Of a stretch of DNA of 38,324 nucleotides, positions 32,398 to 38,324 are shown piece by piece (the first letter of the stretch is position 1; each line of letters begins with the position of its first letter). Source of the DNA: GCA-2401155 sp045047085. Its GTDB lineage: Bacteria; Pseudomonadota; Alphaproteobacteria; Rhizobiales; Rhizobiaceae. The position numbers and the translations under genes were made by a program. The notes beneath the pieces are model-generated. The model saw only the letters and a program-made list of their open reading frames with translations, made no database searches and was not told the DNA's origin. The stretch covers positions 1-38,324 of the forward strand of contig JASFYT010000090.1 in NCBI GenBank assembly GCA_045047085.1. Direction: 5' to 3'.

Positions 32398-32417
32398 CTG
32401 AGATGCCCATCAAATAC

Positions 32418-32453
32418 ATCGATAAAATTTATAGTAAGATACATAATATCGAT
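32418..32453. promoter_or_regulatory. Inverted repeat between lysR and phnW, candidate LysR site
   Basis: ATCGATA (32418-32424) and TATCGAT (32447-32453) form a perfect 7-bp dyad with a 22-base AT-rich spacer, in the only gap between the divergent LysR gene and phnW. The arms could be the recognition and activation sites of the regulator. Confidence 0.5.
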
Positions 32454-32507
32454 TTTACAAACAAATAAAAGAAGCGCTAATTGCATCTGAAGCAGAAGGA
32501 GCGTCGC

Positions 32508-33704
32508 ATGAATGATTCTAGAATAGAAAAGACAAGGCTAGGAGAGCCATATCTACTGACGCCTGGACCTCTTTCAACGTCTTACGCAGTCAAGCAAGCA
32601 ATGTTATGCGATTGGGGCTCTTGGGACAGTGATTTTCGCGCGATGACATTAAAGTTGCGTCAAATGCTGTTGGAAATGACCGGTGACAAAAATGACATTC
32701 TGGATTGTGTTCCAATGCAGGGCAGCGGCACGTTCGCTGTAGAAGCAATGCTGGGGTCATTACTGGCCAAAGACACAAAGACACTGGTGTTGAGCAATGG
32801 AGCTTACGGCCTGCGCATTGCAAAAATCCTGCAAGTTCTAGGACGCGACCACGTTATTATCGACAAAGGTGATTATATGCCGCCGCGAGGCAGCGAGGTG
32901 GCCAGCGCACTGGAGGGCGATCCAAATATTACTCATGTAGTGGTGGTCCATTGCGAGACCAGCTCCGGCATTCTCAATCCGGTCAAGGAAATCGCTGATG
33001 TTGTTAAAGCCCACGATCGTAAAATTCTTATAGATAGCATGAGCGCATTCGGTGCGATTCCACTCGATTTCAATGAGATTGATTATGAAGCCATCGTTTC
33101 CTCAGCCAATAAGTGCATTGAGGGCGTCCCAGGTTTTGGTTTTATCATTGCCAAGAAAGAAGTTTTGGCCGCAGCCAAGGGCAATGCCCATTCGCTCAGC
33201 CTTGATGTGCATGACCAGTGGCAAGTGATGAATAATACCGGCCAGTGGCGGTTCACGCCGCCAACCCATGTGGTCGCAGCTTTTTTAACAGCACTGCAGG
33301 CCCATAAAACAGAAGGTTCGGTGGCAGGACGTGGTGCACGTTACGCAGAAAATCGTGATGTCCTGGTCAAAGGCATGCGGGCTCTTGGCTTTGAAACCTT
33401 GCTCGATGCCCAATGGCTTTCACCGATCATCGTAACCTTCTTTGCCCCGCAGGACAGCGCCTTCAAATTTGATATATTCTATCAGATATTGAAGGAAAAA
33501 GGGTTCATCATTTATCCGGGTAAGCTGACAATCGTTGACAGTTTCCGCATTGGCTGTATCGGACAAATTGATCAACATGTCATGGTTGAGCTCTGCGAAG
33601 CTGTAGAGCAGGCACTAAAAACAATGGACGTAAAAAGTGCAGCGGCTCCCCAAATCGCAATCAAAGAGCGCGAAAAACTGAACATAGAATTAAACAACGA
33701 ATAA
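32508..33704 (+). CDS. phnW: 2-Aminoethylphosphonate--pyruvate transaminase
   Basis: A 398-residue PLP enzyme of the class V aminotransferase group that converts 2-aminoethylphosphonate and pyruvate to phosphonoacetaldehyde and alanine. Typical stretches are LLTPGPLSTSYAVKQAM, DWGSWDSDFRAM, the cofactor loop MQGSGTFAVEAML, Asp in LIDSMSAFGAIPLDF, and the Schiff-base Lys202 in SSANKCIEGVPGFGF. ATG 32508 has AGAAGGA seven bases upstream; an earlier TTG at 32481 is unlikely. The C-terminus extends about 25 residues beyond the usual end with a Lys/Glu-rich tail. phnX follows after 21 bases, so the two steps of 2-AEP degradation are co-transcribed. Confidence 0.95.
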   Translation: MNDSRIEKTRLGEPYLLTPGPLSTSYAVKQAMLCDWGSWDSDFRAMTLKLRQMLLEMTGDKNDILDCVPMQGSGTFAVEAMLGSLLAKDTKTLVLSNGAYGLRIAKILQVLGRDHVIIDKGDYMPPRGSEVASALEGDPNITHVVVVHCETSSGILNPVKEIADVVKAHDRKILIDSMSAFGAIPLDFNEIDYEAIVSSANKCIEGVPGFGFIIAKKEVLAAAKGNAHSLSLDVHDQWQVMNNTGQWRFTPPTHVVAAFLTALQAHKTEGSVAGRGARYAENRDVLVKGMRALGFETLLDAQWLSPIIVTFFAPQDSAFKFDIFYQILKEKGFIIYPGKLTIVDSFRIGCIGQIDQHVMVELCEAVEQALKTMDVKSAAAPQIAIKEREKLNIELNNE

Positions 33705-33725
33705 TATCTAACATTAGGAAAAATT

Positions 33726-34574
33726 ATGAGCAATTTTGGTGAATTCAATTATACGCGCAGCTATCGTGGCAAGGTAAAAGCACTGGTTCTCGATTGGAGC
33801 GGTACGCTGGCCGATGCCTATGTCATCGCCCCGGCTGTGGTGTTTGTCGAAGTGTTTAAAAATCAAGGCGTTGAAATTTCAATGCTTGAAGCTCGCGGAC
33901 CAATGGGCCTGCGCAAAGATTTGCACATTAAAGAGCTGACAAAAGACCCGATCATCGCCGAGCGTTGGAAATCGATCAAAGGCCAATACCCTGGTCAATC
34001 CGATGTGGATGCAATGTTTGCTGATTTCGTGCCGGCACAGCTCGCTTGTTTGCCTAAATACACAACTCTTCTTCCCGGCGTAAAAGATGTTTGCCTCGAA
34101 TTTCAAAAACAGGGCATTAAGATCGGTGCTTCCACCGGTTTCATTCGTTCAATGGTTGATGTCCTGCTCGAAGCTTGCATTAAACAAGGCCTGACATTGG
34201 ATGCAACCGTTGCTGGTGATGAGGTGGTCAATGGCGCTCGCCCAAGCCCGCACATGGTTTATAAAAATCTTGACCTAATGGGCATTGATCAAATTCAGTC
34301 TGTTGTAAAAGTTGATGACACCGCATCTGGTGTTGGCGAAGCAATAAATGCAGGTTGCTGGGGCGTAGGCGTGGTGCGCTATTCAAACTATATGAATATC
34401 AATACGCTTGAAGAAGCCGACAGCCTGAGCGATGAAGAGATTGCTCGCCGCATGGCACATACCAGAGACATCCTGCTGAAAACGGGTGCTCATTATGTAA
34501 TCGACAGTCTGATTGATCTGCCGCAGGTTATAGAAGACATCAATGCACGTCTTGCACGGGGTGAAAAACCTTAA
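33726..34574 (+). CDS. phnX: Phosphonoacetaldehyde hydrolase (phosphonatase)
   Basis: A 282-residue HAD-superfamily enzyme that cleaves the C-P bond of phosphonoacetaldehyde to acetaldehyde and phosphate. The nucleophile is Asp23 in LVLDWSGTLAD; the Schiff-base lysine of phosphonatases corresponds to Lys64 in EARGPMGLRKDLHIKEL. Later motifs are ASTGFIRSMVD, GARPSPHMVYKN and the Mg-binding VKVDDTASGVGEA. Size is normal. ATG 33726 has TAGGA upstream. With phnW it forms a complete intracellular 2-AEP route; no phosphonate transporter gene is in the window. No strong terminator follows. Confidence 0.95.
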   Translation: MSNFGEFNYTRSYRGKVKALVLDWSGTLADAYVIAPAVVFVEVFKNQGVEISMLEARGPMGLRKDLHIKELTKDPIIAERWKSIKGQYPGQSDVDAMFADFVPAQLACLPKYTTLLPGVKDVCLEFQKQGIKIGASTGFIRSMVDVLLEACIKQGLTLDATVAGDEVVNGARPSPHMVYKNLDLMGIDQIQSVVKVDDTASGVGEAINAGCWGVGVVRYSNYMNINTLEEADSLSDEEIARRMAHTRDILLKTGAHYVIDSLIDLPQVIEDINARLARGEKP

Positions 34575-34910
34575 GGAGTTCTCCTCTTCGGAGCTACAAT
34601 AAGCCACATTTGAGAATGATAATCCGTTGGGTTACCTGATTGCTACCGGCAATGTATCATTTGCATGGTCGGTGGTTCAGGTTTTTTTAATCGGATGATG
34701 CTATGTGAACGGTGTCTGTTTTGGGCATTGGAGCTGATAGCTTCTTCACAGCTAAATATTTGTGAGTTGTTCCAGGGTCAATTGAAAACAGACCATATGT
34801 ATCGCAAATAGTAATGGCCATGGGCGGATTATTTCGTCCATGCCTTTATTGTCTGTATTGATAAAATTATTTAGGTGTGTTCGTTTGTTTGATAGTTGTG
34901 GAAGTTATTC
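34575..34910. other. Intergenic region between phnX and the type I secretion genes
   Basis: 336 bp with no gene seen. It contains a long-range perfect 9-bp dyad GTCTGTTTT (34714-34722) / AAAACAGAC (34785-34793) enclosing a smaller AGCT...AGCT repeat, and TGAGAATGATAAT (34611-34623), which partly resembles a Fur box. Promoter elements for the secretion operon were not identifiable with confidence. Confidence 0.45.
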
Positions 34911-36764
34911 ATGAAGAATCCTGTCGAGAACCCAATTAATGTGGTGCTGAGCCAATCCAAAAAGGCTATTTGGGGCGTGGCTCTGTTTAGCTGTGTTGTC
35001 AATCTCTTGATGCTAACTGGCCCAATGTTTATGCTTCAGGTATATGACCGGGTTTTGACCAGTCGCTCGGTGCCTACTCTAGTTGCATTATTCGTATTGA
35101 TTGTCGTACTTTTTAGTTTCCTTGGATTGTTTGATTTTCTTCGTACAAGAATCCTTTCCCGTGTTGGCACCAAACTTGATATCGATATCATGGCACTTGC
35201 CAATAAGGCCTGGATTTACGTGGGGTTAGCGGCGGCACAAAGAAAATACCGGCCGATTTCTGATTTAACTGTTATTAGACAATTCATTGGTAGCCCCGGC
35301 CCGCTGTCGCTATTTGACCTTCCATGGGTGCCGTTTTACTTAGCGATTGTCTATATGTTGCACTTCCAGCTTGGTCTGCTCGCAACTGCAAGTGCCATCG
35401 TTGTAGTCATTCTTACTATTGTTAATGACCTCTACACCAAAAAGCTGATTGCTGAGAGTTCGCAGGCCGAGTTTCAGGACCATGATTTCAGTGAGTTGAG
35501 CAACCGTAACGCTGAAGCCATTGTTGCCATGGGGATGATAAAAAATATCACCAACCACTGGCAAACGATTCGCAAGCGCGGTCTGGTTGCAGGACAAAAA
35601 GCAAGCAGTTGGACAGACGCTATCTCCGTCGCGACCAAAACCATACGCATGCTTCTTCAGTCCAGTATGTTGGCGTTGGGTGCATATCTTGCGATATTTC
35701 AGGAGATTACTCCTGGTACAATGATTGCTGCTTCTATTCTATCTGGCCGTGCACTAGCGCCCATTGATATGGCAGTGGGAAGTTGGAAAAACTTCATCCG
35801 TGCCAGACATGCCTTTAGCCGATTGAAAGAAAGTCTCGCTCATTTGGGTATTCAGCCTGATACAGTGCAATTGCCGGATCCCAAAGGACACCTCTCTCTC
35901 GTTAATGTAATCAAAATGTCACCGAACCAAGACGGCAGTGGTATCAACAAGCCGATTCTGCAGGGCATTACCTTAAATCTGCAACCGGGCGATGGCCTTG
36001 GCGTGATTGGTACCAGTGGATCTGGAAAATCCAGCCTGGCGCGACTGATTGTCGGCCTATGGAATGCGGATCGTGGCGAAATACGTCTTGATGGTGCGAC
36101 CTATGACCAATGGGACCGCGATGTTCTGGGTAAGCATATTGGTTATTTACCTCAATCGGTAGAGTTGTTGCCGGGGACAATTATGCAAAACATTGCTAGA
36201 TTTGACCCGGAAGTAACTGATGAAGAAGTAATTGCCGCAGCAAAATTAGCGGGCGTGCATGATTTAGTTCTTAATTTGCCCAATGGTTATTCTACGGAAA
36301 TTCGGCCAGGAAAATCTGTTGTGTCAGGCGGTCAGGCTCAACGTATTGCACTGGCCAGAGCTGCCGTACGGATGCCCGCACTGGTAGTTCTTGATGAACC
36401 AAACTCCAATTTGGATGCCGAGGGGGATGCAGCACTTACCGCAGGTATCAGGGCCTTGCGTAGTAGTGGTTCCGTGGTGATTGTGATGGCCCATCGACCA
36501 AGCGCTATTGCCGCAGTAAATAAGATTTTGATGCTAAAAGACGGCAAGCAAATGGAGTTCGGTGAAAAAGACGAAGTGATGCGCAAAGTAACGCGCCCAC
36601 CTGAAGGCGCAGGAAGAATACCACATGTTCCAGTCGTAGATCGAAGGGAACCCTCCAGAGAAACTCCCGGAGAAGCGCCAAAAGAAGTTCCAAGAAAAGA
36701 AACTCCAAGAAAAGAAGCCCCAAGAGAAGAAGTAGCCCGGAGGTTGGCTGATGGCTGGAAATAG
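34911..36764 (+). CDS. Type I secretion ABC permease/ATPase (PrtD-like)
   Basis: A 617-residue fused permease-ATPase that energises one-step export across both membranes. The N-terminal membrane domain starts GVALFSCVVNLLMLTGPMFM and continues LQVYDRVLTSRSVPTL, the hallmark of PrtD/HasD-type exporters; it has no peptidase C39 domain. In the ATPase domain, Walker A is GTSGSGKSS (367-375), the signature VSGGQAQRIALARA, and Walker B LVVLDEPNSNLD. The C-terminal ~50 residues are an unusual Pro/Glu/Arg/Lys tail with K-E-x-P-R repeats. ATG 34911 has GGAAG six bases upstream; a TTG at 34896 is less likely. The membrane-fusion gene starts 14 bases before its stop, using a GGAGG inside this gene, so the two are coupled. 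Confidence 0.93.
   Translation: MKNPVENPINVVLSQSKKAIWGVALFSCVVNLLMLTGPMFMLQVYDRVLTSRSVPTLVALFVLIVVLFSFLGLFDFLRTRILSRVGTKLDIDIMALANKAWIYVGLAAAQRKYRPISDLTVIRQFIGSPGPLSLFDLPWVPFYLAIVYMLHFQLGLLATASAIVVVILTIVNDLYTKKLIAESSQAEFQDHDFSELSNRNAEAIVAMGMIKNITNHWQTIRKRGLVAGQKASSWTDAISVATKTIRMLLQSSMLALGAYLAIFQEITPGTMIAASILSGRALAPIDMAVGSWKNFIRARHAFSRLKESLAHLGIQPDTVQLPDPKGHLSLVNVIKMSPNQDGSGINKPILQGITLNLQPGDGLGVIGTSGSGKSSLARLIVGLWNADRGEIRLDGATYDQWDRDVLGKHIGYLPQSVELLPGTIMQNIARFDPEVTDEEVIAAAKLAGVHDLVLNLPNGYSTEIRPGKSVVSGGQAQRIALARAAVRMPALVVLDEPNSNLDAEGDAALTAGIRALRSSGSVVIVMAHRPSAIAAVNKILMLKDGKQMEFGEKDEVMRKVTRPPEGAGRIPHVPVVDRREPSRETPGEAPKEVPRKETPRKEAPREEVARRLADGWK
36681..36740 (+). repeat. 15-bp tandem repeats encoding K-E-x-P-R units
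   Basis: Three imperfect 15-base copies (36681-36695, 36696-36710, 36711-36725) and a fourth degenerate one (36726-36740) encode KEVPR, KETPR, KEAPR and EEVAR at the end of the secretion ATPase. The purine-rich copies differ by only a few bases, so the number of units could change by slippage without breaking the frame. Confidence 0.8.
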
Positions 36765-38076
36765 TGAAATGGCGATTCCCGAAGCTGAACCCAATACTCG
36801 CACTTCAAATTTGTTAATGGCAGGGACCATCGGCGCTCTGCTATTGTTTGGCGGGTTAGGGGGGTGGTTATATTTTGCCAATGTTGCTGGCGCGGTAATC
36901 GGGCAGGGGGTCGTGGTTGTTCAGGGAAAACCAAAAACTCTGCAGCACCTTGATGGTGGCATTGTCACCCAAATCAACGTTACCAATGGTGATTTTGTTG
37001 AAATGGGTACCTTGCTGGTAAAGCTTGATGATACCTTGCTTCGCTCAAATCTGGAAATTTATAACAATCGCCTTCGTGAAACCACAGCAAGGCAGGCGCG
37101 CCTTCTTGCTGAAAGGGATGGGGAAGTTACCATCCTATGGTCTGATAAGATTCTCAATTTGTTGGGAGTGAGTGTTGACGAGCAAATTAGAGCCGGGCAG
37201 AAAAAACTGTTCGATGTTAGGAAAACAACCCGCACCGGACAGAAGGAATTGCTCGAGAAAAAAATCGCTCAATTTCTTAGTCAAAAAATTGGCGTGAATG
37301 CCTTGAAAAAATCCAAAGACTCACAGATTGCTCTGCTCGAAGAAGAACTTGGCGGGGTGCGCATTTTGAAGGAAAAGGGCTTGGCCCCCACAACCAAATT
37401 ATTGGCACTGGAACGCCAGAAGGAAGACCTTGTAGGGCGCAATGCCGAGCATGATGCGGAATTGGCACGAATCAATAATTCAATCAGTGAAACAGAAATT
37501 CAAATTCTCCAGGTCGAGCGCGAGTTCCAGCAATCTGTGTTGACCGAATTGCGTGAGATAGATCAGGAAGTAAATGACGTCAGCCAGCAACTTCACGCTA
37601 CGTCAGAAAAGTTGAAACGCGTGGAGATCAAGGCACCGGTCGCTGGTATCATCCATGAATTGGCAGTGGCAACCATAGGTGGCGTGGTTTCGCCGGGGAG
37701 CGCTATTTTGCAGGTTATTCCGCAGGATGATAAGTTTGAAATTGAAGTCAATATCGAACCGCAATTTATTGATGAGCTGACTGCCGGACAACACACAGTT
37801 TTGAGGTTTACCACCTTTAATCAGCGCACAACGCCGGAGATTGACGGGGCTGTGAAAAACATTTCACCAAATAGCGTAATTAATCCACAAACCGGAATAC
37901 CCTTCTATAAGGTAATGGTTGAAGTAGCACCGCTTGAACTTACCAAATTGAACGGGCAAAAACTGGTTCCTGGCATGCCCGTTGAGGCATTTATCCAGAC
38001 AAAACAACGCTCTCCACTCAGCTATCTGGCCAAGCCGCTGCTGGACCAGATGCGACATGTGGGGCGCGAAGAGTAG
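36751..38076 (+). CDS. Type I secretion membrane fusion protein (HlyD/PrtE-like)
   Basis: A 441-residue adaptor that links the ABC exporter to an outer-membrane TolC-type channel. It has a short cytoplasmic N-terminus, one transmembrane helix (about residues 24-50), a lipoyl-type half-motif HLDGGIVTQINVTNGDFVEM, a long coiled coil (about 85-285, Glu/Lys/Leu/Gln-rich), the second lipoyl half APVAGIIHELAVATIGGVVS, and a beta-barrel end with GMPVEAFIQT. The last part YLAKPLLDQMRHVGREE is typical of PrtE/HasE. GGAGG at 36739-36743 lies eight bases before the start, inside the ATPase gene. A strong terminator follows directly. No outer-membrane gene or substrate is present downstream within the window. 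Confidence 0.94.
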   Translation: MAGNSEMAIPEAEPNTRTSNLLMAGTIGALLLFGGLGGWLYFANVAGAVIGQGVVVVQGKPKTLQHLDGGIVTQINVTNGDFVEMGTLLVKLDDTLLRSNLEIYNNRLRETTARQARLLAERDGEVTILWSDKILNLLGVSVDEQIRAGQKKLFDVRKTTRTGQKELLEKKIAQFLSQKIGVNALKKSKDSQIALLEEELGGVRILKEKGLAPTTKLLALERQKEDLVGRNAEHDAELARINNSISETEIQILQVEREFQQSVLTELREIDQEVNDVSQQLHATSEKLKRVEIKAPVAGIIHELAVATIGGVVSPGSAILQVIPQDDKFEIEVNIEPQFIDELTAGQHTVLRFTTFNQRTTPEIDGAVKNISPNSVINPQTGIPFYKVMVEVAPLELTKLNGQKLVPGMPVEAFIQTKQRSPLSYLAKPLLDQMRHVGREE

Positions 38077-38083
38077 GGGTTAC

Positions 38084-38116
38084 TTCGCCCACTTCGTGGG
38101 CGAATGGGTTTTTCTT
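38084..38116 (+). terminator. Rho-independent terminator of the secretion operon
   Basis: TTCGCCCAC (38084-38092), TTC loop, GTGGGCGAA (38096-38104) form a perfect 9-bp stem, followed by TGGGTTTTTCTTTC. It begins eight bases after the membrane fusion gene's stop. Confidence 0.85.
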
Positions 38117-38324
38117 TCTCGCGGCGTTTCCTCCCAATTGGTCGGGCCTGCGAAGGCGCGGCGCGTTAGCGCCGGGTTCCCACGCTCGCCCTTCGGGCTC
38201 TGATTCTTTTCCCAAATTTTCACCGGACCGTTCCCTTGTTCCATCTCTCCCGTAGCTGCCACGCCGAAGGCGGGAGCGAAGGAGCGACCGGCGCCAATGC
38301 GCCGCCCATCCGGAGGCCTGAGCG
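38117..38324. other. GC-rich, hairpin-dense non-coding block at the window edge
   Basis: About 200 bp much richer in G+C than the rest of the window, with no convincing gene. CGGCGC-gtta-GCGCCG (38159-38174) and CGGCGC-caat-GCGCCG (38289-38304) are two hairpins with identical stems. Smaller ones are GCCC/GGGC (38188-38198) and CGCC/GGCG (38262-38272), and CTCCCG (38247-38252) pairs with CGGGAG (38271-38276). It may be part of a dispersed repeat or an element cut by the window edge. Confidence 0.55.

Noticed and set aside
34575..34605. Terminator after phnX
   Set aside because: The CTCC-TCTTC-GGAG fold has only four pairs and is not followed by a T run.
34611..34623. A genuine Fur box
   Set aside because: Only about half of a Fur consensus is present and there is no second arm, so it was not listed as an operator.
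36338..36934. 198-codon open frame on the - strand across the secretion gene junction
   Set aside because: It is antisense to the conserved ABC domain and its apparent Ser/Gly-rich sequence mirrors the repeat tail of the real gene.
38018..38262. Short open frames in the GC-rich end block
   Set aside because: They overlap each other and hairpins, run across the terminator, and encode no recognisable motif; they come from low stop-codon frequency in GC-rich DNA.
1..38324. tRNA, rRNA, CRISPR array, insertion sequence or prophage
   Set aside because: No cloverleaf, rRNA core motif, regular spacer array or transposase/integrase frame was found in the gaps.

Overview
The window looks like chromosomal DNA from an alphaproteobacterium, most likely of the Hyphomicrobiales (Rhizobiales). 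The reasons are an smc 3' end followed a little further on by ppdK, a CueR/HmrR-type copper module, PrtD/PrtE-type type I secretion genes, and a 103-bp palindromic repeat of the kind scattered through Brucella and rhizobial genomes. Base composition is moderate; the first kilobase is visibly more AT-rich, and the last ~200 bases are visibly more GC-rich. No rRNA, tRNA, CRISPR array, transposase or phage gene was seen.

Layout. (1) 1-9.2 kb: the C-terminal end of smc; three small accessory genes (secreted unknown, VOC protein, membrane protein); ppdK (pyruvate phosphate dikinase); a convergent pair made of an EamA-type permease and a class III aminotransferase; a DUF1499 protein; and a metallo-beta-lactamase-fold hydrolase. 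(2) 9.5-15.9 kb: a soluble hybrid histidine kinase with three PAS-like regions and two receiver domains, a copper P-type ATPase with its CueR regulator and a recognisable CueR-type promoter, and a GstB-like glutathione transferase. (3) 16.1-20.9 kb: an aldo/keto reductase, the palindromic repeat, and a 3-hydroxybenzoate to gentisate to maleylpyruvate module (monooxygenase, gentisate dioxygenase, MarR regulator), then a membrane protein with an internal repeat.

(4) 21.2-28.0 kb: a complete cyanophycin operon on the + strand: isoaspartyl dipeptidase (iadA), cyanophycinase (cphB), cyanophycin synthetase (cphA), and a fourth gene that appears to be a CphA relative from which the ATP-grasp domain has been cut out while the N-terminal region and the Mur-ligase domain remain. 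Synthesis and full breakdown of the Asp-Arg polymer are thus encoded together, plus one protein of unclear role. This is the most interesting part of the window. The dipeptidase also appears to have Glu where the E. coli enzyme has its carbamylated metal-bridging Lys.

(5) 28.0-34.6 kb: a sitABCD-type Mn/Fe ABC importer on the - strand with a strong promoter and a palindromic metalloregulator-like operator, then a LysR regulator divergent from phnW-phnX, which degrade 2-aminoethylphosphonate. (6) 34.9-38.3 kb: a type I secretion ABC protein (with an odd pentapeptide-repeat tail) and its membrane fusion partner, a terminator, and a GC-rich hairpin-dense block running off the end. The secreted substrate and outer-membrane pore are not in the window.
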